From: Palsa-1233 sp031367105
GTDB taxonomy: Bacteria; Gemmatimonadota; Gemmatimonadetes; Gemmatimonadales; GWC2-71-9
Direction of reading: 5' to 3'
Length of the DNA: 64,000 bases
Assembly: GCA_031367105.1 (NCBI GenBank)
Contig: JANLPG010000030.1
Location: forward strand, 24,007 to 88,006
In this document: piece after piece, positions 23,722 to 33,139 of the stretch
Numbering within the stretch: the first letter of the stretch is position 1
Layout of the letters: each line of letters starts with the position of its first letter
The notes under the pieces: generated by a model
What the model was told of the DNA's origin: nothing
What the model saw: the letters and a program-made list of their open reading frames with translations, nothing else
Databases searched by the model: none
Program-made: the position numbers and the translations under genes

Positions 23722-25902
23722 TCAGCCGCCTTCCTGGGCCTCGCGCCGCTCGACGCTCGACACACCCTTCACCTTGCGGATCGCCTTGAGGACCTTGCCC
23801 AGATGCGGGAGGTTGTCGACTTCGACGAGGATGGAGCCGAATGCCGTGCCGTCCTTCGAGTTGATCTCGGCGCCGCGGATGTTGGTGCCGGTTTGCGAGA
23901 TCTGTTGCATGATGTCGGCGTAGAGTCCGCGGCGATCCTCGCCATTGATCAGCAGACGCACGGCATAGGTCTCACCGGTCTGTTCCTGCCAATCGATCTC
24001 CACGCGGCGCCCCTGGTCGCCCAGCGTGAGTAGGTTGGGACAATCGGCGCGGTGAATCGAGATGCCGCGACCCTGCGTGACGAAGCCGACGACGGTATCG
24101 CCGGGGACCGGTTGACAGCACTGGGCGTAGCGAATCATCAGGCCATCGACGCCCTGAATCCGGATTCCCCGACCGAGCCGGATCCGATCGATGACGCGTC
24201 CGAATACGGTGGGCGGCTTCTCCTGCAGCGCATCGGGTGAGAGTTCCGGGAAGAGCGCCTTCATCACCTGGCCGATGGCGAGGTCGCCACGGCCCAGCGA
24301 GATCTCCAGGGCATCGCCGTCCAGCAGGTTGAGCGCGATGGCGGCGGACTGCATCGCGTCGGGCGCGGCTGCGTCGAGCCGGCGGCGCTTGAGCTCTCGG
24401 GTGAGGATCTCGCGACCGAGCTGGAGGGACACCGTCTCCTCCTCCTGCCGGATCCACTGCTTGATTTTTGCCCGTGCGCGTCCGGTCCGTACGTGGCTGA
24501 GCCAGTCGCGGCTCGGCTTGGCGTGCTGGGAGGTCAGGATCTCCACCGTGTCGCCGTTCTTGAGCTCGCGGTGCAACGGCGCGATGCGGCCGTTGACCTT
24601 GGCCCCCGATGTGTGCAGTCCGACGTCGGTGTGCACGTGGAAGGCGAAGTCGATCGCGGTGGCGCCCTTGGGCAGCTGCTTCACGTCACCTTGTGGCGTG
24701 AAGATGAAGATCTCGTCGTGATAGAGGTCGACCTTGAGGAATTCCAGGAAGTCCTCGGGCGAAGCGCTCTCCTGCTGCAATTCCAGTAGCTGCCGGAACC
24801 AGCCGAGCTGGCGACCGACATCGTCCTCGCCTTCTTCGACGGTCTTGTAGAGCCAGTGCGCAGCGATGCCGTATTCGGCGGTGCGGTGCATCTCCTGAGT
24901 GCGGATCTGGATCTCGAACAGCTGACCGCCCGGCCCGAAGATGGTGGTGTGCAGCGACTGGTAACCGTTGGACTTCGGTGAAGCGATGTAGTCCTTGATC
25001 CGCTCCTGCACCGGCGTCCAGACGTGATGAATGACGCCGAGGACGTGGTAGCACTCGGGGACCGTTCGGACGATGACGCGCATCGCCATCAAGTCGTAGA
25101 TTTCGTCGAACGGCTTGTTCCGCTTCCGCATCTTCTGGTAAATCGACCAGAGGTGCTTTGGTCGGCCGCTCACGTCATACCATTCGATCCCGGCACGCTT
25201 GAGTTCCTGTTCCAGCGGGCCTCGCATTCGCTCGATCATTTGCTCGCGGGAAGCGCGCTTCGCCGCGACCTGCTGCGCCAGCGCCTGATACTCCTCGCCT
25301 TCGAGAAACTTGAAGGCGAGATCTTCCAACTCGGCCTTGACGTTCGCCATGCCGAAACGGTGCGCCAGTGGGGCGTAGATCTCGCGTGTTTCGGTGGCAA
25401 TCCGCTGGCGGCGCTCAGGCGTGAGATGCTCAAGTGTCCGCATATTGTGGAGGCGGTCGGCGAGCTTGATAATGATGACGCGCGCGTCCTTGGCCACCGA
25501 GAGCAGCAGTTTGCGGTAGTTCTCCGACTGCTCTTCCACTGACGAGCGGAAGGAGAGGTGGGAGATCTTGGTGAGCCCGTCGACCAGGCCGGCGACCTCG
25601 CTGCCGAATTCCTGGGCGATATCATCGGCGGTCAGGTCGGAGTCCTCCACCACATCGTGCAATAGCGCTGCGCAGATCGACGTGGTATCCACCAGGAAGC
25701 CGGCGAGGATCGAGGCGACGGCGATGGAATGCTCCACGAAGTCTTCGCCGCTCATCCGTTTCTGGCCGCGATGGGCGGTGGCCGAATAGCGCAAGGCACG
25801 ATCGATCTGGGCAATGTCGAGTCGCTCCGCGTGCTTCTCCAACACCAGGAAGAAGGCGGGCGAAAGATCGGTGAGCGTACTCGGCACGGCACCCGTGGTC
25901 AC
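23722..25902 (-). CDS. relA: Bifunctional (p)ppGpp synthase/hydrolase RelA/SpoT
   Basis: Stringent-response enzyme. In 726 residues the order is: HD hydrolase (HRGQKRMSGEDFVEHS, LLHDVVEDSDLT; His-Asp intact), synthetase (SPKSNGYQSLHTTIFGP), TGS domain (DFAFHVHTDVGLHTSGAKVNG), helical/zinc-finger region (MIRYAQCCQPVPGDTVVGFVT), and an ACT domain at the end. Because both catalytic halves are intact, a bifunctional Rel-type enzyme is expected. GTG at 25902 overlaps the radC stop (GTGA), so it is cotranslated behind radC. Confidence 0.96.
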   Translation of the reverse strand: MTTGAVPSTLTDLSPAFFLVLEKHAERLDIAQIDRALRYSATAHRGQKRMSGEDFVEHSIAVASILAGFLVDTTSICAALLHDVVEDSDLTADDIAQEFGSEVAGLVDGLTKISHLSFRSSVEEQSENYRKLLLSVAKDARVIIIKLADRLHNMRTLEHLTPERRQRIATETREIYAPLAHRFGMANVKAELEDLAFKFLEGEEYQALAQQVAAKRASREQMIERMRGPLEQELKRAGIEWYDVSGRPKHLWSIYQKMRKRNKPFDEIYDLMAMRVIVRTVPECYHVLGVIHHVWTPVQERIKDYIASPKSNGYQSLHTTIFGPGGQLFEIQIRTQEMHRTAEYGIAAHWLYKTVEEGEDDVGRQLGWFRQLLELQQESASPEDFLEFLKVDLYHDEIFIFTPQGDVKQLPKGATAIDFAFHVHTDVGLHTSGAKVNGRIAPLHRELKNGDTVEILTSQHAKPSRDWLSHVRTGRARAKIKQWIRQEEETVSLQLGREILTRELKRRRLDAAAPDAMQSAAIALNLLDGDALEISLGRGDLAIGQVMKALFPELSPDALQEKPPTVFGRVIDRIRLGRGIRIQGVDGLMIRYAQCCQPVPGDTVVGFVTQGRGISIHRADCPNLLTLGDQGRRVEIDWQEQTGETYAVRLLINGEDRRGLYADIMQQISQTGTNIRGAEINSKDGTAFGSILVEVDNLPHLGKVLKAIRKVKGVSSVERREAQEGG

Positions 25903-26570
25903 AGCAGCCCCGCAGTGGCGAAAGAAATGAATCGGTCGCCGGCGACGATCACGTGATCGTACACTGGCACGTCGAGCAGTTGTCCTGCGGCCACCAGCTG
26001 TCGGGTGACCGCGCGATCCTCGGCCGACGGAGTGGGATCCCCGCTCGGGTGGTTGTGCACCAGGATGATCCCGGCGGCGGCCTCGACGATCGCGGCCCGG
26101 AACACCTCCCGGGGGTGCACCAGCGAACTGTCCAGCAAGCCCCGGGTCACCAGGACATCCCGCAGCACCCGGGAGCGGGTGTCGAGCGCGAGGAGATGAA
26201 ATTCCTCCACTTCGAGGTCCCGGAGCCGTGGTCCCACCAGTCGGGCGACGTCGGCCGGCTCGACAATCCGCTCCAGTGCAGGCCGCCCCTCTTGTGCCAG
26301 CCGAACCCCCAACTCGAAGGCGGCGACGAGACGGGCGGCCTTGGCGGGCCCCACCCCCGCGGTCCGTTGCAGCTCAGCCGGGGGGCGGGCTGCGAGGCGA
26401 CGAAGGGCGCCGTGGGCGGGTGCGAGCAGTCGCGCCGCCACCGCCAAGGCATCCTCTCGAGTATCGCCGGTCCCTAGCAGGATGGCGAGAAGTTCCTGCG
26501 GCGTCAACGAGGAGGCCCCCAGTCGCCAGAGGCGCTCGCGGGGGCGGTCGGTGGCTGGATCGGCTTTCAC
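25899..26570 (-). CDS. radC: RadC-family (JAMM/MPN+) protein
   Basis: A 223-residue RadC: helix-hairpin-helix (LQRTAGVGPAKAARLVAAFELG) followed by an MPN domain with the zinc motif HNHPSGDPTPSAED and upstream Glu (EVFRAAIVEAAAG). Biochemical role is unclear; despite the name the original link to repair in E. coli was withdrawn. The GTG at 26570 lacks a good ribosome binding site; it is picked because upstream codons belong to the terminator region past secA. relA overlaps its stop. Confidence 0.85.
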   Translation of the reverse strand: MKADPATDRPRERLWRLGASSLTPQELLAILLGTGDTREDALAVAARLLAPAHGALRRLAARPPAELQRTAGVGPAKAARLVAAFELGVRLAQEGRPALERIVEPADVARLVGPRLRDLEVEEFHLLALDTRSRVLRDVLVTRGLLDSSLVHPREVFRAAIVEAAAGIILVHNHPSGDPTPSAEDRAVTRQLVAAGQLLDVPVYDHVIVAGDRFISFATAGLL

Positions 26571-26694
26571 GGCCGGGAGTATCGCCGAGCACGCTGGTGA
26601 TGGGGGGCGCCATTGGGGATGGCTTCGGCGCCGATTTACGCGGCACCGCGCACGCGGTTTTCGGCTCCAAGTCCCCGTCCGTGCCCGACAGAAC

Positions 26695-26726
26695 AGGGGC
26701 GCGAGATCGCCCGATCTCGCGCCCCT
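26695..26726 (-). terminator. Terminator hairpin after secA
   Basis: A 15-nt inverted repeat (26695-26709 with 26712-26726) lies 35 nt past the secA stop, with a stable GC-rich stem and a TGTTCTG tail on the minus strand. The rest of the 190-bp gap to radC shows nothing further. Confidence 0.6.
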
Positions 26727-26760
26727 CCGCTCTTGCCGATAGCCGCCAGCGGTTCCGCCG

Positions 26761-29700
26761 CTACGCCCCCGCCCCGTGGCATTTCTTGTACTTCTTCCCC
26801 GATCCGCACGGGCAGGGATCGTTCCGGCCGACTTCGGCCCCGACCGGCGTCGCCGCGCCGAGCGCACCGAGGCCGGTCGAGATCCGCGGCACAGTGGCCA
26901 CCGGTGCCCGACTCACCGCACCCGAGAAGAGATCGTCCGCCGAGGGTTCGTGTGGCCCGGTTTCGATCGTCGCTGGCGGCGGCGGTGGCGGCGGCGGCCC
27001 GTCGGCGCTGACCTGAATCTTGAGATACCGCTCCGCAAAGGTCGACTGGATGTCGTGCAGGAGATCCTCGAACATCTCGAAGGCCTCCTTCTTGTACTCG
27101 ACGAGTGGATCACGCTGGCCATAGGCCCGGTACTGGATCGCATTCCGCAGCTGATCGAGATCGTAGAGATGGTCCTTCCACTTCTCGTCCAGCACGGCCT
27201 GCATCACCTGCGACAACACCTGCAGGTCGACATCGGGAATCCCGATCTGTGCCCCGAACTGTTGCAGGTAGCTGACCTTGCGCTCAAAGGCCGCCTCACC
27301 TTCGACCCGGGCCGCCTCGGCGATGGCATCCAGGGAGGGCGTGGCCTCGGCATCCAGCACTGCGTCGGGACCTACCAGGAACTGCATCATCAGCGCGGCA
27401 TGCAGCCCGGTCCGATCATAGTTCTCGGGCCGGTCGACCCCCGCGACGTAGCTCCGCGCGTTCCGGTTGACCGCTGCGCGAATCATCTTGATCGCTTCGG
27501 CCTTGAGTTCCTCGCCCCGCTCCAGCGCGAACAACCGCGTCGAGTAGATCACCTCGCGCTGCTGGTTCATCACGTCGTCGTATTCCAGCAGCCGCTTGCG
27601 GGTCTGGAAGTTCTGCAACTCCACGCGCTTCTGGGCCGACTCGATCGCTGCGGTGATCAGTTTGCCGGTGATCACTTCGCCCTCTTCGGCGCCGCCCTTG
27701 TCCATCATCCGGGCGATGCGGTCGGAGCCGAAGAGGCGCATCAGGTCATCTTCGAGCGACAGGAAGAAGAGGGACACACCCGGGTCGCCCTGGCGACCCG
27801 AACGCCCGCGCAGCTGTCGGTCGATTCGCCGCGACTCGTGGCGCTCCGTCCCGATGATGTGCAACCCCGCTTCGGCAATCGCGAGGTCCAGCGTCGGATC
27901 AAGTTTGATGTCGGTACCGCGGCCGGCCATGTTGGTTGCAATCGTGATCGCGCCTCGCTCACCCGCCTTGGCGACAATCTCGGCCTCACGCTGGTGATAC
28001 TTCGCGTTGAGGACCTCGTGCGTCAACCCGCGCCGCTTGAGCTGGCGCGACAACGTCTCCGAGACATCGACCGTGGTCGTGCCGATCAGGACCGGCCACC
28101 CCAGCTTGTGAATCCGCTCGACTTCGTCGGCCACGGCGTTGTACTTCTCACGGCGCGTCTTGTAGATCTGGTCGACGTGGTCGGTCCGCCGAATCGGCTT
28201 GTTCGTCGGGATCACCGCCACTTCAAGGCCATAGATCGAGTAGAACTCGGTCTCTTCGGTCTCGGCGGTGCCGGTCATACCGCACAGCTTCTCGTACATC
28301 CGGAAGTAATTCTGGATGGTGATGGTCGCGAGCGTCTGCGTCTCGCCCTTGACGGTGACCCCTTCCTTCGCCTCAACGGCCTGGTGCAGCCCATCCGACC
28401 ACCGGCGACCCACCATGATGCGCCCAGTGAACTCATCCACGATGAGGACCTGGCCTTCCTGCACGATATAATCGACCTCGCGCTCATAGAGGGCGTGAGC
28501 CTGGAGCAGCTTGTGGATGATGTGCAACTGCTCACTCTTGGCGGCGTAGTCACCCTCGATCTGCCGGCGCCGCTCGGCCTTCTGCTCGATATCGAGCTCG
28601 GCGTCGTGTTCGACTGCGTGAATCTCCTGCGAAATATCCGGCACCAGGAAGAGCTGTGGGTCGTGGGGCGAGAGCGCCTCAGCGCCTCGATCCGTCAGGT
28701 GGACCGAATGTCCCTTCTCGTCGAGCACGAAGAAAAGCGAGTCTTCGATCGAGCGCATCTGCTGCTGCTTGGTCGGGAGCTTCCGGTCGGCGATGTAGTC
28801 TAGTTCCGTGCGCTGCAGCAGCTGCTTGACGCCGGTCTCGTTGAGGAGTTTTTGCAGCTTCTTGTTCTTCGGTGCGCCGAGCTGGGCCTGGTAGAGCTTC
28901 ATCCCGGCCTCGGTGCGGCTCTTGTCGTCGGCCAGCAGCTTCTCGCCTTCGGCCACCAGCCCGCTCGCCACTTCGTTCTGGCGGCGAACCAGGTCGGCGA
29001 TTTTCGGGTTGTACCCGCGATAGTGCGTGCTGTCTTCATCACCCACCGGACCGGAAATGATCAGCGGCGTCCGTGCCTCGTCGATCAGGATCGAATCGAC
29101 TTCGTCGATGATGGCATAGATGTGCTCCCGCTGCACCCGCTGATCGAGCGAGTACACCATATTGTCACGCAGGTAGTCGAAGCCGAATTCGTTGTTGGTA
29201 CCGTAGGTGATGTCGGCGCCATACGCAGCCCGACGCTCCGGCGACGACGGCTCGGTATCGTCGAGGCAGGCGACCGTGAGGCCGAGGTAATTGAAGAGAT
29301 GCCCCATCCACTGTGAGTCGCGGCGGGCGAGGTAGTTGTTCACGGTGACCAGCTGGGCGCCCCGTCCGGGGAGGGCGTTCAGGTAGAGCGGCAGCGTCGC
29401 GACCAGGGTCTTTCCTTCGCCAGTCGCCATCTCGGCGATGCGCCCACGATGCAGACTGATCCCACCGATCAGCTGGACATCGTAGGGTACCATATTCCAG
29501 ATGATCGGTTGCCCGGTCACCATCACCGTGGTCCCGACCAGTCGACGACAGGCCTCACGCACCGTGGCAAAGGCTTCGGGGAGGAGTGCATCGAGCGTAC
29601 TGGCGACGCCGTTGCGGAACGCTTCCTCGGCGACCTGCAGCTGCTGGTCGATCCCGTCGCGCTCCGTGGGGTCCGCGCAGTCGTGCTTCAAGCTGCGCAA

Positions 29701-29901
29701 CCGCTCGACCTCGGCCTTGAGCGTTCCGGTCTGCTCTTCGATGCGCGCGCGAAAGCGGGCGGTCTGCCCCTGCAGGGCCGCATCATCGAGGGTGCTGACG
29801 TCTGTCTCCGACCGACGAATCTCTGCAAGCAGCGGCTCGAGCCGCTTGACTTCGCGTGCCTGCCGGGAACCGAATACCGACTCAACCAACCGCTTGATCA
29901 T
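26761..29901 (-). CDS. secA: Preprotein translocase ATPase SecA
   Basis: Motor of the Sec pathway. The 1046-residue product is larger than E. coli SecA (901): an extended segment in the preprotein-binding region (about residues 270-400, with GEKLLADDKSRTEAGMKLYQ and LNETGVKQLLQ) resembles the Bacteroidetes/Chlorobi form. Motifs: EMATGEGKTLVATLP (Walker A), DEVDSILIDEARTPL (Walker B), GRGTDIKLD, and a C-terminal SEC-C zinc motif DPCPCGSGKKYKKCH. ATG at 29901 overlaps the nadD stop as ATGA; an in-frame ATG 21 codons upstream lies within nadD. Confidence 0.97.
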   Translation of the reverse strand: MIKRLVESVFGSRQAREVKRLEPLLAEIRRSETDVSTLDDAALQGQTARFRARIEEQTGTLKAEVERLRSLKHDCADPTERDGIDQQLQVAEEAFRNGVASTLDALLPEAFATVREACRRLVGTTVMVTGQPIIWNMVPYDVQLIGGISLHRGRIAEMATGEGKTLVATLPLYLNALPGRGAQLVTVNNYLARRDSQWMGHLFNYLGLTVACLDDTEPSSPERRAAYGADITYGTNNEFGFDYLRDNMVYSLDQRVQREHIYAIIDEVDSILIDEARTPLIISGPVGDEDSTHYRGYNPKIADLVRRQNEVASGLVAEGEKLLADDKSRTEAGMKLYQAQLGAPKNKKLQKLLNETGVKQLLQRTELDYIADRKLPTKQQQMRSIEDSLFFVLDEKGHSVHLTDRGAEALSPHDPQLFLVPDISQEIHAVEHDAELDIEQKAERRRQIEGDYAAKSEQLHIIHKLLQAHALYEREVDYIVQEGQVLIVDEFTGRIMVGRRWSDGLHQAVEAKEGVTVKGETQTLATITIQNYFRMYEKLCGMTGTAETEETEFYSIYGLEVAVIPTNKPIRRTDHVDQIYKTRREKYNAVADEVERIHKLGWPVLIGTTTVDVSETLSRQLKRRGLTHEVLNAKYHQREAEIVAKAGERGAITIATNMAGRGTDIKLDPTLDLAIAEAGLHIIGTERHESRRIDRQLRGRSGRQGDPGVSLFFLSLEDDLMRLFGSDRIARMMDKGGAEEGEVITGKLITAAIESAQKRVELQNFQTRKRLLEYDDVMNQQREVIYSTRLFALERGEELKAEAIKMIRAAVNRNARSYVAGVDRPENYDRTGLHAALMMQFLVGPDAVLDAEATPSLDAIAEAARVEGEAAFERKVSYLQQFGAQIGIPDVDLQVLSQVMQAVLDEKWKDHLYDLDQLRNAIQYRAYGQRDPLVEYKKEAFEMFEDLLHDIQSTFAERYLKIQVSADGPPPPPPPPATIETGPHEPSADDLFSGAVSRAPVATVPRISTGLGALGAATPVGAEVGRNDPCPCGSGKKYKKCHGAGA

Positions 29902-30470
29902 CCCGCTTCGCTCCGATAAAGCTGTAACCCTGAAATATAGTCGGCCACCCGTTCTGGAACCCATCCGACCAGCGACCGACCCGCCACCACCCTTGCCCGA
30001 ACTGTGGTCGACGAGAGCTCAATCAGGGGCATCCGGACGACTGAATCGAATCCCGTCGGAGGAGCTTCTGCTCCGCGCGCGCATACTGCCACCCTTGCCA
30101 GTGCACGGATTGTGTCGGGCTCACGCCAGGCGCCGAAGCCACGCGCGGCATCGGCGCCCAGGATCAGGACAAGTTCCGCGCCAGCATTCTCTGCCAGAAT
30201 TTCGCGAATCGTGTCGATGGTGTAGGAAGGGCCGGGTCGCGCGATCTCGCGACGGTCCACCACGAACCCGGGAATGGATGCTATCGCGAGTTCGACCATC
30301 CGGGCCCGAACTTCCGCGGGTGCGAGATGCCGGCCGACCTTGAAGGGCTGCTCGCCCGCCACCACGAAGCAGACCTGGTCGAGATGCAGCTGCTCGCGGG
30401 CAAGCTGCGCCAGGATCAGGTGCGCGTGATGGATGGGATCGAAGGAGCCGCCGAGGAGGCCGATCCGCAC
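29898..30470 (-). CDS. nadD: Nicotinate-nucleotide adenylyltransferase
   Basis: Adenylates nicotinate mononucleotide in NAD synthesis. The 190-residue product has the nucleotidyltransferase signature IGLLGGSFDPIHHAHL (GSFDPIHHAH) at the N-terminus and the late ISSTTVRARV pattern (here LSSTTVRARV). GTG at 30470 begins 2 nt after the stop of the bamD-like gene with GGGAAG upstream as ribosome binding site. Upstream open frame is shadow of that gene. Part of a bamD-nadD-secA run. Confidence 0.94.
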   Translation of the reverse strand: MRIGLLGGSFDPIHHAHLILAQLAREQLHLDQVCFVVAGEQPFKVGRHLAPAEVRARMVELAIASIPGFVVDRREIARPGPSYTIDTIREILAENAGAELVLILGADAARGFGAWREPDTIRALARVAVCARGAEAPPTGFDSVVRMPLIELSSTTVRARVVAGRSLVGWVPERVADYISGLQLYRSEAG

Positions 30471-30472
30471 GG

Positions 30473-31282
30473 CTACTTCCCGACGGACTTCTCCGCCGGC
30501 GTCCCCGCAGGGGCCGTCGCCGGACAATTTGTATCGATGTTGGGCGCCGTGGGGAAACGCTTGCGGAGGATCGTGCAGTACTCGCGGACATCCTCGGCGT
30601 AGCCAAGGCTGTGATAGGTCTGGATCAGGCGCGTCAGCGCCACGGGGGCAATCGTCGCACGCGGCCAGGTCGCGAGCATATCCTTGAGATAGAGGATCGC
30701 CGAGTCGTAGGCCTTGAACTTCAGATAGAAGAGCGCCGCCTGGTACGACTTGAGGGCGAAGCGATCCTCCAGCGCGGTGATCTTGTCGGCCGCGCGCTTC
30801 GCGGCCGCCGACGCCGGATAGCGGGCGATCAGCTCCTGATAGGTCGCCACGGCAGTCTGGCCGTAGGTCGGATCGAGCTCCGCCCGGCGCCACAAGGTCG
30901 CGTAGCTGTCGCCCGCGCGCAGCAGCGCTTCGGGTGCCATCGAATCGGCCGGAAACTCGTCCGACACACGCCGGAACTCGCGCACTGCCTGCAGATTGCT
31001 GTGCTCGCCGACACGCGTCTCCGCGAGATAAAAGCGCGAGAGAATCACCCGCCGGTCACCGCCCGGCAACTCCAGCTGCATCCGCTCCAGCGCGACGGCA
31101 GCTTTCGACCACTTCTTCCGGGTGTAGAGATCCAGGGCCTTGGCCCACATCGAGTCAAGCGCCGCCGGTGTGGCGGTCAGGCGACTGGGGAGTGGGGCGG
31201 CTGCGGTGGACGGCTTCCCCTTCCCGCACGCGGGGGCGAGGACGACGATCAGCGGCAACAGGAGCATCTGCAGACGACGCAT
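30473..31282 (-). CDS. bamD: BamD-like outer-membrane assembly lipoprotein
   Basis: Putative lipoprotein partner of BamA. Of 269 residues, the signal peptide ends LAPAC (lipid Cys19) and five TPR-like units follow (DLYTRKKWSKAAVALERM, VREFRRVSDEFPADSMAPEA, ATYQELIARYPASAAAKRA, AALFYLKFKAYDSAILYLKDM, EDVREYCTILRKRFP). E. coli BamD is 245 residues, so the length fits. ATG at 31282 chosen because it gives the lipoprotein signal; upstream frame is Arg-rich filler. Other TPR lipoproteins could look alike. Confidence 0.8.
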   Translation of the reverse strand: MRRLQMLLLPLIVVLAPACGKGKPSTAAAPLPSRLTATPAALDSMWAKALDLYTRKKWSKAAVALERMQLELPGGDRRVILSRFYLAETRVGEHSNLQAVREFRRVSDEFPADSMAPEALLRAGDSYATLWRRAELDPTYGQTAVATYQELIARYPASAAAKRAADKITALEDRFALKSYQAALFYLKFKAYDSAILYLKDMLATWPRATIAPVALTRLIQTYHSLGYAEDVREYCTILRKRFPTAPNIDTNCPATAPAGTPAEKSVGK

Positions 31283-31502
31283 CAAGGGCGATCCGGGACG
31301 GCAACAGGGTGATTGGTCGAGTCCGTTGACGCCGCGCACGCGGAGTCGTCGGAGCGCGAGGATCGTAATCGAATCGGGCGCTGCGCGCGCGGAGCGCACC
31401 CCCAGGCACGCCAAAGTGGCAGAAAAGGGGTCACCCTGTCCGGATCGGCCCCCCGGGAGCTGAGCTGCGCGCAGAGCGCCTTGATAGCAACCGGCCACAC
31501 CC

Positions 31503-32210
31503 TCACCCCGGGATGCGCTCTACCATGGCGAGGTAGGCCGACACCCGCTCAACGTCGGGGCGGACGTCCTGTGCCGCACGCCAGATATCCCGCGCACCAG
31601 CGGTGTCGCCCGCCAAGTATCGGGCCAGACCCAGTTGAACCCGCGCGTCGATCCAGTCCGGGCGCTCGAGGAGGATCTCTTCGAGCACGTCACGGGCCTC
31701 AAGCGGATTCCCCCCCTCGATCAGGAGTCGCGCGAGCCGGAGCCGGAGATCGTGAAATGCAGGGCCGAGGTCGACCGCACGTCGGTACTCGCGCACGGCG
31801 TCGCTGAGGGCGCCACCCTCGGCGTACAGCTCGCCGAGATGGGCGTGTTCGTTGGCAAGGTGGGCGGCAAATCGAGCGGGGAGGCCGGCGACTGGCGGGC
31901 CCTCGGAGGCGGCCGCCGCTCTGAACGCCACTGCCGCCTCCTCGTTTCGCCCGATCTGATTGAGAACCAACCCGCGGTGGAGATGTGCCTCGACATATCG
32001 GGGATTCAGGGCGAGCGCAGCATCAAATGCTTCGAGGGCCTCCTCGGACCGGTCAAGGAGCGAAAGCGAGAGCCCGCGCAGATGGAAGACGTCGGCATAC
32101 GCGCGACCGCTTCCCTGGACATCGTCCAGACAGAGCAGCGCACCGTAGTAGTCGCGGTTGGAAAAGCGAGCCTGCGCCGTCTCGAGCAGGCCGCCGGCGC
32201 TGAGCTTCAT
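31503..32210 (-). CDS. TPR-repeat protein
   Basis: A 235-residue cytoplasmic TPR protein. TPR units are visible at about residues 5-35 (QARFSNRDYYGALLCLDDV), 40-75 (RSEEALEAFDAALALNPRYVE), 76-105 (IGRNEEAAVAFRAAAA), 125-160 (GALSDAVREYRRAVDLGPAF) and 165-200 (NPLEARDVLEEILLERPDW). ATG at 32210 overlaps the stop of the UXS-like gene as ATGA. It is the last gene of the nucleotide-sugar run. Function unknown. Confidence 0.78.
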   Translation of the reverse strand: MKLSAGGLLETAQARFSNRDYYGALLCLDDVQGSGRAYADVFHLRGLSLSLLDRSEEALEAFDAALALNPRYVEAHLHRGLVLNQIGRNEEAAVAFRAAAASEGPPVAGLPARFAAHLANEHAHLGELYAEGGALSDAVREYRRAVDLGPAFHDLRLRLARLLIEGGNPLEARDVLEEILLERPDWIDARVQLGLARYLAGDTAGARDIWRAAQDVRPDVERVSAYLAMVERIPG

Positions 32211-33139
32211 CCGACCACCTGCCGAAAGTAGGCGATGGTGTGCTCCAGCCCTTCCTGGAGGGGTACTTTCGGCTCCCACTGAAGGACGGCCCGCGCAACC
32301 GTGAGGTCCGGCTTGCGAACTTTCGGGTCATCGACCGGGAGTTCGCGATGGACAATCCGTGATGCCGAGCCGGTCAGCGCGAGCACCTGCTCCGCCAGTT
32401 CCAGCATGGTGAACTCACCGGGGTTCCCGATGTTGGTCGGATCGACGCGGTCCGAATGGAAGAGTCGGTAGATCCCTTCCACCAGGTCGGAGTAGTAGCA
32501 GAACGAGCGCGACTGCAGGCCATCTCCATAGACGGTGAGGGGCTCGCCCTTCAGCGCCTGGACGATGAAGTTCGACACCACCCGCCCATCCTGCGGCCGC
32601 ATTCGCGGTCCATAGGTATTGAAGATCCGGACGATCCGGGTCTCGAGACCGTGGTACGTGTGATAGGCCATCGTGATCGCCTCGGCGAAGCGCTTGGCCT
32701 CGTCGTACACACCGCGCGGCCCGACCGGGTTCACGTTGCCCCAGTAGGTCTCTGGTTGCGGGTGCACCAGGGGATCACCGTAGACTTCCGAGGTGGAGGC
32801 AAGGAAGAAGCGGGCCCCCTTTGCCTTGGCCAGTCCAAGCGCATTATGCGTCCCGAGGGAGCCAACCTTGAGCGTCTGGATCGGCATTTCGAGATAGTCG
32901 ATCGGCGATGCGGGGGACGCGAAGTGGAGTACCCCGTCGATGGCGCCATCGACGAAGATGTACTGCGAGACATCGTGGCGGACGAAGCGGAACCGCTCAT
33001 CCCCCATCAGGTGTGCGAGGTTTTCGGGGCGACCGGTGATGAAGTTGTCGATGCCCACGACGTGATGGCCATCTGCGAGAAAGCGGTCCGTCAGGTGCGA
33101 GCCGAGGAAGCCAGCGGCCCCCGTAATCACCACACGCAT
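32207..33139 (-). CDS. UDP-glucuronate decarboxylase-like extended SDR (UXS)
   Basis: Likely converts UDP-glucuronate to UDP-xylose. The 310-residue extended SDR has TGAAGFLGSH (residues 6-15), VVGIDNFITGR (28-38), LASTSEVYGDPLVHPQPE and GVYDEAKRFAEA (Tyr-x3-Lys), and GPRMRPQDGRVVSNFIVQAL, wording specific to the UXS group. It is directly downstream of ugd, whose product supplies its substrate, joined by TAATG overlap. A plant/animal-like dehydratase relative remains possible. Confidence 0.88.
   Translation of the reverse strand: MRVVITGAAGFLGSHLTDRFLADGHHVVGIDNFITGRPENLAHLMGDERFRFVRHDVSQYIFVDGAIDGVLHFASPASPIDYLEMPIQTLKVGSLGTHNALGLAKAKGARFFLASTSEVYGDPLVHPQPETYWGNVNPVGPRGVYDEAKRFAEAITMAYHTYHGLETRIVRIFNTYGPRMRPQDGRVVSNFIVQALKGEPLTVYGDGLQSRSFCYYSDLVEGIYRLFHSDRVDPTNIGNPGEFTMLELAEQVLALTGSASRIVHRELPVDDPKVRKPDLTVARAVLQWEPKVPLQEGLEHTIAYFRQVVG

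Noticed and set aside
26776..28803. 675-codon plus-strand frame
   Set aside because: Complete antisense shadow of secA, a common artefact at high GC.
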